Shown: positions 24,560 through 34,296, counted from the stretch's first letter. The stretch is 64,000 bases of DNA from Pseudoflavitalea sp. G-6-1-2 (GCF_012927185.1 NZ_JABBGB010000002.1:496001-560000), one strand, 5' to 3'. Notes: a model not told the origin generated them from the sequence alone. Numbers and translations: made by a program.

Positions 24560-26197
24560 ATGAAACGATTTTCCCCCATACGTTGGTTCAGGGATGTGTC
24601 AATTAAAACGAAGCTCTATTTCACTGTTGGCATCATGGCCACACTGATCGCTATTGAACTGGCTGCTCTGGCCTTTTCCATCCACACACTATCATCTGTT
24701 CGGGCCTATGTAAATGGTGAAGCCCTCTGGTCTAAATCGCAGAAAGATGCGATGTATACGCTCATCAACTATGCACGTACCAAAGACGAAACCGAATTTG
24801 CAAAATTCAAGCAATTTCTTCGTGTGCCGCTCGGCGACCATGCCGCGCTGGTAGAACTGGGCAAACCCAAGGATGAACGCAATTTCGAAACCATCAAACG
24901 CGGGTTCATCGAAGGCCGCAATCACCCCGATGATGTACAGGGAATGGTGAATCTCTTCAGCCGTTTTTACTGGAACTACTATATCGATAAAGCCATACAT
25001 GCATGGATCGGTGCAGACAGCACCATCCCGCATTTCATCATACTGGGAGACAAACTGCACGAGGCCATTATCGATCCGCAAAACACGCAGGCACGCACCA
25101 ATGCCATCTTCGACGAGATCGAAGCGCTCAATGCCGTTGTAACCAAATACGAAGACGAGTTCAGCTATCAGTTGGGAGAGGGTTCGCGCTGGCTCGAAAA
25201 ACTCATTCTCAAAATACTGTTGGGCATTGCCCTCACCGTAGAAGCAACCGGACTGATACTGGCAATAGTGGTAAGCCGGAGCATTTCGCGGGGCCTCGAT
25301 GCCATCTTCGATTCCGCAGATGCCGTAGCCAAAGGAGACTTCAGCGTTAAAGCCAAAGTATTCTCCAAAGATGAGATCGGAACACTGGCACACAAGTTCA
25401 ACACCATGGCCAGTGAACTCGAACAATTGCAGAACGAGATCAAAGACAATAACGTCAACCTCGAAAAAACAGTGGAGCTCCGCACTGCAGAACTCGAACG
25501 CAAGAATAAAGAACTGGAACAATTCGCTTACGTAGCTTCGCACGATCTGCAGGAACCGCTCAAAACAGTTTCAGGTTTCGTAGGCCTGCTGCGCAAGCAA
25601 TATCAGGGCAGGCTCGATGAGAATGCAGACCGTTACCTTGCTTACATTGTGCAGGCATCGGACCGCATGAAAACACTCATCAAAGATCTGCTCGATTATT
25701 CACGCATCGGAAGAGCCATTGCATTCGTTAAAGCAGACTGCAATATTCTCCTGCACGAAGTGCTGGCAGATATGAATCAGAACATCCGCGAGAACAAAGC
25801 CGTGGTCAAAGCAGACGACCTGCCTGTTCTCTACGCATATCCCACAGAACTCAAACTCCTATTCCAAAACCTGATCAGCAACGCCATCAAATTCAAAAAA
25901 CCGGGTGCAGTGCCCGAAGTAAATATCAGCATCAGCAATACGCCGGGATTCTGGAGATTTGCTGTAAGCGACAATGGCATTGGCATCGATCAGCAGCACC
26001 GGGACAGGATCTTCATCATCTTCCAGCGACTGCACAACCGCAAAGACTATGAAGGATCCGGCATCGGACTGGCACATTGCAAAAAAATCGTAGAATTGCA
26101 CGGCGGAGAAATCTGGGTGGAATCAACACCCGGCAAAGGCAGCACTTTCTTTTTTACGATAGCAGAGCTGCCGTTTGGATTACAGGACGAAAATTAA
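24560..26197 (+). CDS. Membrane sensor histidine kinase with HAMP domain
   Basis: Two membrane spans (about 20-42 and 215-238) flank an extracytoplasmic helical sensor of about 170 residues with no recognised family. HAMP (about 240-290) and a coiled coil (about 290-325) lead to the phosphoacceptor His328 in YVASHDLQEPLKT, the phytochrome/bacteriophytochrome-like HisKA subtype. The ATPase domain has NLISNAIKFKK (N box), DNGIGIDQ (G1) and GSGIGLAHCKKI (G2). No response regulator is adjacent. NhaA begins four bases after the stop, so kinase and antiporter are co-transcribed. Confidence 0.92.
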   Translation: MKRFSPIRWFRDVSIKTKLYFTVGIMATLIAIELAALAFSIHTLSSVRAYVNGEALWSKSQKDAMYTLINYARTKDETEFAKFKQFLRVPLGDHAALVELGKPKDERNFETIKRGFIEGRNHPDDVQGMVNLFSRFYWNYYIDKAIHAWIGADSTIPHFIILGDKLHEAIIDPQNTQARTNAIFDEIEALNAVVTKYEDEFSYQLGEGSRWLEKLILKILLGIALTVEATGLILAIVVSRSISRGLDAIFDSADAVAKGDFSVKAKVFSKDEIGTLAHKFNTMASELEQLQNEIKDNNVNLEKTVELRTAELERKNKELEQFAYVASHDLQEPLKTVSGFVGLLRKQYQGRLDENADRYLAYIVQASDRMKTLIKDLLDYSRIGRAIAFVKADCNILLHEVLADMNQNIRENKAVVKADDLPVLYAYPTELKLLFQNLISNAIKFKKPGAVPEVNISISNTPGFWRFAVSDNGIGIDQQHRDRIFIIFQRLHNRKDYEGSGIGLAHCKKIVELHGGEIWVESTPGKGSTFFFTIAELPFGLQDEN

Positions 26198-26201
26198 AGA
26201 C

Positions 26202-27383
26202 ATGCGGAGAATAAAGCTGACGAAACTGTTCAATCACTTTTTTCACAGTGAGAAAACAGGAGGAATGGTATTGATAGGATGTACCGTGTTGTCGATAGTG
26301 ATTGCCAACTCATCATTCGGAGCGGACTATCTTCACTTCTGGCATCAGAACATCGGATTCAGTATAGGCAATTTCGATATGCATCACCCTGTGGAATATT
26401 GGGTGAACGATGGACTGATGGCTATTTTCTTCCTCATGATCGGCCTGGAGATAGAACGCGAACTCTACGCAGGCGAACTCTCCAGCGTACGCAATGCACT
26501 GCTGCCGGTGTTCGCAGCGCTGGGCGGCATGCTCACTCCTGCCCTCTTTCACTTCATACTCAATCATGGTACAGCAGAGCAGGCAGGCATCGGCATTCCG
26601 ATGGCTACCGATATTGCTTTTGCATTGGGCATATTGAGTCTGCTCGGCAACAGAGTGCCGCCATCGCTCAAAATATTTCTGGCGGCCCTCGCCATCATCG
26701 ACGATCTCGGCGCCATCATTGTGATCGCCGTATTTTATACAAAAGGATTTTCACTGGCATACTTCGGAATGGCTATGGGCATCTTCGGATTGCTGATAAT
26801 TTTCAACAGGCTTAAACTGCGCAACCTGGCGCTGTATCTGATTCCCGGCGTAGTGATGTGGTACTGCATGCTGCAATCGGGAGTGCACGCCACCATCTCG
26901 GGCATTCTGCTGGCATTCGCATTGCCCTTTGGTGATGGAAGCGAAAAATCTCCTTCCTACCGGCTGCAGCATTTTCTGCATATGCCGGTGGCATTTATCA
27001 TACTGCCCATTTTTGCACTGGCCAATACCGGCATCGTGTTCGAACCGGGATGGCAGAAAGGATTCTCTTCCAGAAACACGCTGGGCATCATGAGCGGCCT
27101 GATACTCGGCAAACCCATCGGCATATTGCTCTTCTGTTTTGCCGCCATCAAACTGCGCATCAGCAGGCTGCCCGGAGAACTCAACTGGAAACATATCGCC
27201 GGCGCAGGCATTCTCGCAGGCATCGGTTTTACCATGAGCATCTTCATCACCTTACTTGCGTTCGATGATGCCGCAACCATTGTAAATTCAAAGATTGCGG
27301 TGCTGAGTGCATCCGTAATTGCCGGCATTGCAGGTTTCTTTTTCCTGAAAATGCTTTGCAAACGCAATGCTGCGAACGAGTGA
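26202..27383 (+). CDS. nhaA: Na+/H+ antiporter NhaA
   Basis: Inner-membrane antiporter exchanging two protons for one sodium ion. The ATG at 26202 is chosen because it lies just after the kinase stop and gives MRRIKLTKLFNHFF, aligned with the usual NhaA start. An in-frame ATG at 26175 would overlap the kinase. The resulting 393 residues match E. coli NhaA (388). The ion site is intact: Thr136-Asp137 in the discontinuous helix and Asp167-Asp168 (IIDDLGAIIVIA). About 12 hydrophobic segments are present. The gene is coupled to a membrane histidine kinase, which suggests control of ion homeostasis by that kinase (inference). Confidence 0.95.
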   Translation: MRRIKLTKLFNHFFHSEKTGGMVLIGCTVLSIVIANSSFGADYLHFWHQNIGFSIGNFDMHHPVEYWVNDGLMAIFFLMIGLEIERELYAGELSSVRNALLPVFAALGGMLTPALFHFILNHGTAEQAGIGIPMATDIAFALGILSLLGNRVPPSLKIFLAALAIIDDLGAIIVIAVFYTKGFSLAYFGMAMGIFGLLIIFNRLKLRNLALYLIPGVVMWYCMLQSGVHATISGILLAFALPFGDGSEKSPSYRLQHFLHMPVAFIILPIFALANTGIVFEPGWQKGFSSRNTLGIMSGLILGKPIGILLFCFAAIKLRISRLPGELNWKHIAGAGILAGIGFTMSIFITLLAFDDAATIVNSKIAVLSASVIAGIAGFFFLKMLCKRNAANE

Positions 27384-27387
27384 TGCT

Positions 27388-29520
27388 TTACACTTCTTCC
27401 TTCGCCAGTTTCATATAATCTTCCTGCAGTTTCTTCTGAATTTCAAAAGGCACTGTCTGGTATTCTTTGAACTTCATTCCAAACTTGGCGCGCCCTTGTG
27501 TGATGGAACGAAGAGAAGATGAATAATCGTGCATCTCGGAGAGCGGCACATTGGCTATCACTTTGGTGAAATGTCCTTCTGCATCCATACCTTCCACGAT
27601 GGCTCTTCTGGTCTGAAGATCGCCGATCACGGAGCCGGTGAGATCATCCGGACAAAGCACTTCCACATGATAGATGGGTTCCAGTATCTGCGGATCTGCT
27701 TCCTGAAACGCTTGCTTGAAGGCCATCAGTCCGGCAATCTTGAACGATATATCGTTGGAATCTACCGGATGCATCTTTCCATCGTACACACTCACGCGCA
27801 CGTCGCGCACATAAGAGCCTGTAAGCGGACCTTCGTGCATTTTCTCCATCACCCCTTTCAGTATCGACGGCAGAAAACGTGTATCGATAGCGCCTCCCAC
27901 GATGCAATTGTAGAATACGAGCTTGCCTCCCCAATCGAGCGGAAACTCTTCACGCGCACGCACGTTGAGTCCTTTTGGATCGGGCATACCCTCGTGCCAG
28001 GGCTCGATGCGCATGTACACTTCTCCGAATTGTCCGGCCCCACCCGATTGTTTTTTATGACGATAAGTGCTCTCTGCCATTTTGCGGATGGTTTCGCGAT
28101 AAGGAATGCGTGGACGAACGAACTTCACTTCCACACCATGCACATGCTCCAGCTTCCAGCGGATAACACTCAGATGCAGTTCGCCCATGCAATGAATGAT
28201 GGTCTGCTTCAGTTCCTGCGAAAACTCTATGTGCACGGTAGGATCTTCTTCGAGCAACTGATGCAACGCGATCGACAATTTTTCTTCCTCCCCTTTCTTC
28301 AGCGACTCGATGGCCATGCTCATATTGGAACCGGGGAACACGATGGGTTCCAGTTCTATGTTCTTTCCTTTTTCGTGCAGTGTATTGTTAACGTGTGTGT
28401 TCTTCAGCTTTAGTGTGGCACCGATATCACCGGCAGCCAGTTCATTTACGTTGCTGCGTTTATTGCCTTCCACTACAAAGAGCTGATTGAGTTTTTCGGA
28501 AACTCCGGTGCTTTCGTTCACCAACTCCATACCGCTGCGAATGGTGCCTGAATACACTTTGAAGAAACTGAGTTCGCCTACATGCGGCTCTGTAACTGTT
28601 TTGTAAACGAAGATGCAGGCTGGTCCGGATGCATCGCAACTGAGTTCAGCGCCGCTCCGCGTTCTCTGCGGAGGCATTTCATTGGCGCTGGGACATACAT
28701 TGTCGATGAAGCCCATGATGCGCCCGCTTCCCATATTGCGTTCGGCGGAAAGGCAGAACAGCGGAAAGAGATCGTGATTGATCATGGCGCGTTTCATGCC
28801 TTCTTTCATTTCGTCCTCATCGAGTTCGCCTTTGTCGAAATATTTTTCCATCAGGGATTCATCGTTGCTGGCTACAGCTTCTACGAGTTCCCTGTGCAGC
28901 ATGTCGGCCCGTTCTTTTTCTTCGTCGGGAATGGGAAGCTTTTCGGGCTTGCCTCCTGCATCTTTGAATTTGTACATGGTCATGCGCAGCACATCGATGA
29001 TGGCATGAAAGCCAACGCCCACCTGTTGCGGATACTGCACTACCACTACTTTCTGGCCGAAATGCATTTTAGCTTCTTCAACGGTGGCATCGAAATCGGC
29101 ATTATCGTCGTCGAGTTTGTTCACGGCGAATATCATCGGTGTTTTGAAAGCCTCTGTATAACTCCAGATGATATCGGTACCTACTTCAACACCATTGACT
29201 GCATTGAGCAGCATGATACCGGTATCGGCTACGCGAAGTGCAGAAACTACTTCTCCGGTGAAATCGTCATAACCGGGCGTATCGAGTATGTTTATTTTGT
29301 AGCCCCGCCATTTGGAGTGGAGCAATTTGGAGAAAACGGTGCTGGTTCTCTCCTGCTCCAGTTCGTGATAATCTCCGGTGGTATTGCGTTCGGAGATGGA
29401 ACCGCGGCGTGTGAGTATGCCTGCTTCGAAGAGCATGCATTCCGCTAGTGTGGTCTTGCCGGAGCCGGCATGGCCCAGCAAGACAATGTTTTTTACGTGT
29501 GAGGTATCAAACTCTGGCAT
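27388..29520 (-). CDS. Elongation factor G paralogue (EF-G2-like) with altered GTPase centre
   Basis: Full-length EF-G fold, 710 residues: G domain (Walker A GHAGSGKTT at 16-24, NKLDDD as G4), domain II, domain III (SIALHQLLEEDPT), domain IV (KKQSGGAGQFGEV) and domain V. The canonical switch II DTPGHVDF reads DTPGYDDF, so the catalytic His is Tyr84. The switch I element EQERGIT is replaced by EQERTST (55-61). These changes match the group of Bacteroides EF-G2, reported to support translation without GTP hydrolysis. The family and ribosome role follow from homology; loss of GTPase is inference. It is a single gene, tail-to-tail with nhaA. Confidence 0.88.
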   Translation of the reverse strand: MPEFDTSHVKNIVLLGHAGSGKTTLAECMLFEAGILTRRGSISERNTTGDYHELEQERTSTVFSKLLHSKWRGYKINILDTPGYDDFTGEVVSALRVADTGIMLLNAVNGVEVGTDIIWSYTEAFKTPMIFAVNKLDDDNADFDATVEEAKMHFGQKVVVVQYPQQVGVGFHAIIDVLRMTMYKFKDAGGKPEKLPIPDEEKERADMLHRELVEAVASNDESLMEKYFDKGELDEDEMKEGMKRAMINHDLFPLFCLSAERNMGSGRIMGFIDNVCPSANEMPPQRTRSGAELSCDASGPACIFVYKTVTEPHVGELSFFKVYSGTIRSGMELVNESTGVSEKLNQLFVVEGNKRSNVNELAAGDIGATLKLKNTHVNNTLHEKGKNIELEPIVFPGSNMSMAIESLKKGEEEKLSIALHQLLEEDPTVHIEFSQELKQTIIHCMGELHLSVIRWKLEHVHGVEVKFVRPRIPYRETIRKMAESTYRHKKQSGGAGQFGEVYMRIEPWHEGMPDPKGLNVRAREEFPLDWGGKLVFYNCIVGGAIDTRFLPSILKGVMEKMHEGPLTGSYVRDVRVSVYDGKMHPVDSNDISFKIAGLMAFKQAFQEADPQILEPIYHVEVLCPDDLTGSVIGDLQTRRAIVEGMDAEGHFTKVIANVPLSEMHDYSSSLRSITQGRAKFGMKFKEYQTVPFEIQKKLQEDYMKLAKEEV

Positions 29521-29635
29521 AGCAATAAATTTTTATGGTGGAAAATGGAATGATCAGTAAGGCAGATGCGATGTAATTCCGCACCGGCTATTGCAGAGGA
29601 TGAATGTGTTTGCAGACAGGTCTGCAATTATTTAT

Positions 29636-30016
29636 TTACCTGTTTCGGTCGATAAATTCGGTGAATTCGTCTTTGAGGTCTTTGAGTGTGTGTTCGAGAT
29701 GCTGGTAGTCGTCGTAGAGACGTTCGTGATCGGTGATAGTGTCGTCGTTTACCTGTCCGTTGTGGAGCTGCGTTTCTGTTTCTACCTGCTGGTGATGATT
29801 CCGGATGGCATGCTTGAGATCGTGAATGTTCTGTTGCTGAATGTAGAACTGATTGTGGTAGTGATCGATCTCGATGAGCGTGTCTTCACCCGATTGATGG
29901 CGGGCAATTTCCTGCAGAACCAGATCGAGGTTGGCGATGGATTGTTTCTCAGAACGCAATGTCTCCCGCCAGGCATTGCATTCTTTGGAGAGCTGTGCGA
30001 CATCAGTAGTAACCAT
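29636..30016 (-). CDS. Hypothetical coiled-coil protein
   Basis: 126 residues without a recognised family. The sequence is almost entirely helical, rich in Gln, His, Glu and Asp, with heptad-like spacing of Leu/Ile over about 20-120 (IANLDLVLQEIARHQ, YQHLEHTLKDLKDEF). No signal peptide or membrane span. The minus frame is preferred over a longer plus-strand frame (29591-30031), which has a monotonous Val/Phe/Glu composition typical of an antisense shadow. It stands 115 bases upstream of the EF-G2-like gene on the same strand and could be its operon partner. Confidence 0.65.
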   Translation of the reverse strand: MVTTDVAQLSKECNAWRETLRSEKQSIANLDLVLQEIARHQSGEDTLIEIDHYHNQFYIQQQNIHDLKHAIRNHHQQVETETQLHNGQVNDDTITDHERLYDDYQHLEHTLKDLKDEFTEFIDRNR

Positions 30017-30293
30017 GGGAGAAAGATTTAAGATGAAGAAATAAAGAACTGATAGTCTGATACGGCCGGATTAAATCTGCAGCGCGCAGGGGGAAAGCGC
30101 ATTCATGTTGGAGTGTGCTGCAATGGTGATTTCAGTAAGAATGAAATGGGTAGGTAAGCTTATTCTAATTTACTACAATTTGAGGGTAATTACCGCAAAT
30201 GTTACGGGAAAATTATGCACGGGATATGAACTTTTATGCCTGCTGCAACTGGCATACGACGCATGCTGCTGGTATTGCCTGTGTGATATCCGG

Positions 30294-31613
30294 CTAAGGC
30301 AATGAATCAAAGTCGATAACAGGTGCCTGCCCTACTGCCGTTCTGCTGTACTTCGCACCGATCGGTGTATATTTTGAAAAGAAACCACAGTTCTGCAGAT
30401 AGAATTGCTGACCGGTTACCCCACCTGCATAATCGAGTCGCCGCCCCGCTCTGGCTGTAGCATCCGCGCTGAAACGCATGGCAGTGATTTGATGCCATTG
30501 ATTATTGGTATCGCGCATCCATTGATTGCCATACAGGGCTTTGCGCCCCAGATAACCTGCATTGGGATCGAAGCACTCAAGAAAGGAATACATGCTTCTG
30601 AGGTAGGTGGATGTTTTTGGTCTTTTGAAGCTGGCAATCAGCTGCCAGTTTCCAAGCTCAGGAGCAAAGAACCACGAAGTATAGACTGTATTGCCTTTGT
30701 CGTCTGGTTTTGCATTAGTGAGAAAACGATAAGTGTTGCCTGCTTTCCAGTCGAACACCAGATAGCTTTGTCCGCCCGATCCTTCATCTCCGAATTCCCC
30801 TGTTCTCACATTCGTTCCTTTCTTTAGCAAACTGATTCTCATGGAGTCTGGGATGCTCTTTGGATCATCTGTTTCAAATGGACTCCACACAGAAAACAAC
30901 ACCCGTCTTTCCGTTGCGCTGTTCACCTGCATACCGAAATAACCTTCACCGAATCCATTGGCCATGTAATAGCTGCCGATGGGATCTTCGCCAGCCGGCA
31001 CAGTGATCTCGCTATAGAAACTGGCTATATTTTTTCCTGCTGGCGGATCAAATACAAGATGCACCGATGGACCGCGACGCGCCCAGTAGATATCGTCTTT
31101 GATAAAAACTGATTTTTCGTTGACGGCAGATCCGCTGACATACAAATCTGTTGCATCCGCAAACACAGTTCCCGATTTGCTGATGCCTTGCAAATCGATA
31201 CGCACGTAACCTGTATCTCTGATGTTGAAATTGCCTGCTGCTATTTTGTGATAGCTGCTGCCGCTTGCATTCAATGTAACGGATTTACCAGCCACGCTGA
31301 CTTTTATTTTACTTGCACCGGATGGCACTTTCGCCCGCAGGGACAATTGCAGCATGCCCGGTTGATTAACGCGGATAAAAGCGCTGAATACCGCTTGTTG
31401 ATTGCTCCAGTTGGAAAGTCCGGTTTCACTTACTTCTTCTGTACCTCCCTGAGCTGCATGTATAAGCCATGCGTTGGCGGCTAAGGAAACAGTGACGCCA
31501 GTGTCGGCAGCAACACCACTCAAGCCTTTCCCCGTCTGATGTTCCGCTTTCATAACTGAAGAACAAAAGACAGTTAAGCACAATGAAACCAGTATGGGCA
31601 CTTTCACAAACAT
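30294..31613 (-). CDS. Secreted DUF5077-DUF3472 protein
   Basis: The ATG at 31613 is chosen because it starts a signal peptide (MFVKVPILVSLCLTVFCSS). The upstream in-frame ATG at 31709 adds a non-signal leader. The mature protein has an N-terminal DUF5077-like beta domain (about 35-155: VSLAANAWLIHAA, LRAKVPSGASKIKVSV) and a DUF3472 domain (about 175-430: GPSVHLVFD, GSYYMANGFGEGYFGMQVN, WFFAPELGNWQLIASFKRP). Such proteins are secreted or periplasmic and associated with carbohydrate processing in Bacteroidota, but activity is unproven. It is monocistronic. Confidence 0.82.
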   Translation of the reverse strand: MFVKVPILVSLCLTVFCSSVMKAEHQTGKGLSGVAADTGVTVSLAANAWLIHAAQGGTEEVSETGLSNWSNQQAVFSAFIRVNQPGMLQLSLRAKVPSGASKIKVSVAGKSVTLNASGSSYHKIAAGNFNIRDTGYVRIDLQGISKSGTVFADATDLYVSGSAVNEKSVFIKDDIYWARRGPSVHLVFDPPAGKNIASFYSEITVPAGEDPIGSYYMANGFGEGYFGMQVNSATERRVLFSVWSPFETDDPKSIPDSMRISLLKKGTNVRTGEFGDEGSGGQSYLVFDWKAGNTYRFLTNAKPDDKGNTVYTSWFFAPELGNWQLIASFKRPKTSTYLRSMYSFLECFDPNAGYLGRKALYGNQWMRDTNNQWHQITAMRFSADATARAGRRLDYAGGVTGQQFYLQNCGFFSKYTPIGAKYSRTAVGQAPVIDFDSLP

Positions 31614-31862
31614 AATCAGCGTATTAGTGTAAGAAACAGCGATATGCAATTTAGAAATTATCAACCTTTGTAAACGGAAGAAGCCGGGATCTGAATAAAA
31701 GATGCACAAACGGTTGCGCAGCAGGATGCTGCTAACTGGCCTGCCCGGAGGTTCGTGGATTCAGCATTTTGGCTAAGATCAAAAAGATTGCAAGGTTATT
31801 GAATCAGTGAATGCCGGGAGATTCGGAATGAAGGCAAAGGCTATTGAAACCATGGGTGCCCA

Positions 31863-31980
31863 GTCACTCGCGAGACGCGAGTGACTTATATTTCTTCGCC
31901 TCCGGCGAAGTTATTGCATCTCACGATGTGGGGTCGCCAGAGGCGACCAGCATAGCCGTCACTCGCCAGAGGCGAGCGAC
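31863..31980. repeat. Cluster of four related short hairpins
   Basis: Four inverted repeats in 118 bases: 31863-31872/31876-31885 (ten pairs, loop AGA); 31894-31900/31904-31910 (seven pairs, loop TCC); 31932-31938/31942-31948 (seven pairs, loop AGA); and 31958-31967/31971-31980 (nine of ten pairs, loop AGA). All share a core of the form TCGC-NNN-GCGA, and differences between copies are mostly matched on both arms. There are no regular spacers, so this is not a CRISPR. It resembles a REP-type palindromic cluster. Confidence 0.8.
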
Positions 31981-32050
31981 TGCCGGCCCGCGACACTAAT
32001 GGCTACAAACCTGAATTGGAAACAAATCTTCCAATTTTCTTTTGTAAACT

Positions 32051-32058
32051 TATATTTG
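32051..32058 (+). promoter_or_regulatory. -7 element of dnaG
   Basis: TATATTTG, perfect TAnnTTTG, 75 bases before the dnaG GTG start. No -33 element at 19-21 bases. It lies just beyond the hairpin cluster. Confidence 0.45.
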
Positions 32059-32132
32059 CCGTTGGCTTAGGTATATTGCAAATTGCAACATATTAATTGG
32101 CAGCACCCTCGGCCTAATTACTGACACTCAGC

Positions 32133-34220
32133 GTGATAAGTCAACACACCATACAACAGATCCTCTCCCGCATCGATATTGTGGAGATCGTAGGCAGTTA
32201 TGTGAAGCTCAAAAAGCGCGGCATCAACTACCTTGGGCTCTGTCCGTTCCATAACGAGAAATCCCCCAGCTTCACCGTATCCGCCAACAAAGAGATCTTC
32301 AAATGTTTCGGTTGCGGCAAAAGCGGAAACGCCATCGGCTTTCTCATGGATCTGGAGAAATACTCCTACGTGGAGGCTCTCCGCTGGCTCGCCAACAAAT
32401 ATGGTGTTGAAGTAGAAGAAACGGAAGTAAGCCCACAGGTTAAAGAACAGCGGGCAATCGCCGACAGCCTTTACATCATCAATTCCTTTGCGCAGAAATA
32501 TTTCGAAGAGAAATTATTCGACTCTGAAGAAGGGCAGGACATTGCCCTCAGCTATCTCCGCGAACGCGGATTCAGAGAAGAAGTGCTCCGCAAATTCCAG
32601 GTCGGATATTCATTGCAGGATAGCCAGAGCTTTGTATCCACTGCCACCAACGCACAGTACAATATCGATCTGCTGGTAAAAAGCGGACTGGTAGCTCAAC
32701 GCGAAGGACGCACTTACGACAACTACCGTGGCCGCATCATTTTTCCCGTTCACAACCAGAGCGGCAAGATCATCGGATTCGGCGCTCGTGTGATCGGCAA
32801 GGCCGAACGCGCTCCCAAATACATCAACACACCAGAGAACGAGCTTTATCATAAGAGCAAGATCCTCTACGGTTCTTACTTCGCACGTCAGGCCATCGAC
32901 AAGCTCGACGAATGTCTGCTTGTTGAAGGTTATACCGATGTGATCTCCCTCCATCAGGCGGGCATCGAAAACGTAGTAGCTTCCGGAGGAACATCACTCA
33001 CTCCCGATCAGCTGCGGCTGGTGCATAAATACACCAATAACCTCACCATCATTTACGACGGCGACGGCGCAGGTGTGAAAGCAGCATTGCGTGGTCTGGA
33101 ACTCGCTCTCACAGAGGGTTTGAACGTACAACTTGTACTCATCCCCGACAACGAAGATCCGGACAGTTACGTAAACAAAGTAGGCGCTGCCGAGTTCCGC
33201 GAATTCATCCGCGAGAACAAAAAAGACTTCATCATCTTCCAGCTCGAAGTGATGCTGCGCGATGCAGGCAACGACAGCAATAAAAAAGCCGTGGTAGTGA
33301 ACCATATGGCTGAGACCATTTCCAAACTCAACAAAGTTGAAGACTTCACCAAACAGCAGGATTATATCCGTCGCTGTTCCGAACTGCTTCGCATCGAAGA
33401 GAATGGTTTCAACAATCTGGTGAACAAGTTCATCCGCGACAAGGTCGGTAAAGAAGAATACAAAAAGCAACAGCCCAATACACCTCCTAAGCCGAACTAC
33501 AAAGGAGGAAATACATCCAACTCCGCCCCTTCTATTAATCAGGGCGGAAACTTCAATAGCGGTACAGGTGATGATGGCTTCTATTCCGAAGACGCATTCT
33601 ATGCCGATGAAGAATCATGGGATCAGGGCGGATTCCCTGACAGTGGCGGGCCTTCAGGACAGTTCCCCGGCGACGATACACTTGCACTCATCAACAAAGA
33701 TGAGCAGAACGAAAAAGCCATTGTACGTTGCCTCCTCGAATACGGCAACAAGCCATGGGAAGAAGCCGGCACTGCCGCAAGTTACATTATCACCGAACTG
33801 ATTGAAAACGGATTGCTCAGCAATCCTGAACTCGAACGCGTTATTGAAACTTACAAAGCCTGGTATGATGCCGGTATCGAACCTACATCACGCAACTTTC
33901 TGTATCACGAAGATCAGCAGATGGCTGCACTGGTAGTGAACATCATGGATTTCCCTTACGAAGTAAGTGGCAAATGGGCCGAAGTAATGGACCAGGGATC
34001 GATGATCGAAAAAGAAGACATTCAATACAAGATCGAGATCAATTCAACACTCATCTATCTCAAGCTGCGCAAGATCAAACAAATGATGGAAGACAATCAG
34101 CGCGACATGCAGCAACCACATACTCCCGACGAACAAATGGTACTGCTTCAAACGCATGTACACCTCAAACAGCTCGAAGTGGAACTCACCAAACGCGCCG
34201 GAACGGTGATCTTCAAATAA
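32133..34220 (+). CDS. dnaG: DNA primase
   Basis: Synthesises RNA primers for replication. The start codon is GTG; residues 2-10 (ISQHTIQQI) match the usual DnaG N-terminus. The CHC2 zinc finger has Cys37, His40, Cys58 and Cys61 (CPFHNEKSPSF and FKCFGCG). The Toprim catalytic segment is LLVEGYTDVISLHQ, followed by IIYDGDGAG. A low-complexity Asn/Gly/Pro/Ser linker (about 450-530) joins the core to the C-terminal helicase-binding domain. Length 695 is somewhat long because of this linker. The gene is not next to rpsU or rpoD here. Confidence 0.96.
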   Translation: MISQHTIQQILSRIDIVEIVGSYVKLKKRGINYLGLCPFHNEKSPSFTVSANKEIFKCFGCGKSGNAIGFLMDLEKYSYVEALRWLANKYGVEVEETEVSPQVKEQRAIADSLYIINSFAQKYFEEKLFDSEEGQDIALSYLRERGFREEVLRKFQVGYSLQDSQSFVSTATNAQYNIDLLVKSGLVAQREGRTYDNYRGRIIFPVHNQSGKIIGFGARVIGKAERAPKYINTPENELYHKSKILYGSYFARQAIDKLDECLLVEGYTDVISLHQAGIENVVASGGTSLTPDQLRLVHKYTNNLTIIYDGDGAGVKAALRGLELALTEGLNVQLVLIPDNEDPDSYVNKVGAAEFREFIRENKKDFIIFQLEVMLRDAGNDSNKKAVVVNHMAETISKLNKVEDFTKQQDYIRRCSELLRIEENGFNNLVNKFIRDKVGKEEYKKQQPNTPPKPNYKGGNTSNSAPSINQGGNFNSGTGDDGFYSEDAFYADEESWDQGGFPDSGGPSGQFPGDDTLALINKDEQNEKAIVRCLLEYGNKPWEEAGTAASYIITELIENGLLSNPELERVIETYKAWYDAGIEPTSRNFLYHEDQQMAALVVNIMDFPYEVSGKWAEVMDQGSMIEKEDIQYKIEINSTLIYLKLRKIKQMMEDNQRDMQQPHTPDEQMVLLQTHVHLKQLEVELTKRAGTVIFK

Positions 34221-34242
34221 TTTCTAATCAGATAAGACAGGC

Positions 34243-34280
34243 AAACACCCGTTGACATCACATCAGCGGGTGTTTTGTTT
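34243..34280 (+). terminator. Intrinsic terminator of dnaG (likely bidirectional)
   Basis: AAACACCCG (34243-34251) pairs with CGGGTGTTT (34267-34275), followed by TGTTTTC. It lies between the convergent dnaG and thioredoxin-domain genes. Confidence 0.75.
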
Positions 34281-34296
34281 TCATAGCCATGCGCAA

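Noticed and set aside
29591-30031. Plus-strand frame opposite the coiled-coil gene
   Set aside because: Monotonous Val/Phe/Glu composition. The minus frame has a proper helical heptad pattern and a normal start.
31863-31980. Possible CRISPR array
   Set aside because: The units are hairpins of different sequence and irregular spacing, with no constant repeat or spacers, and no cas genes are in the window.
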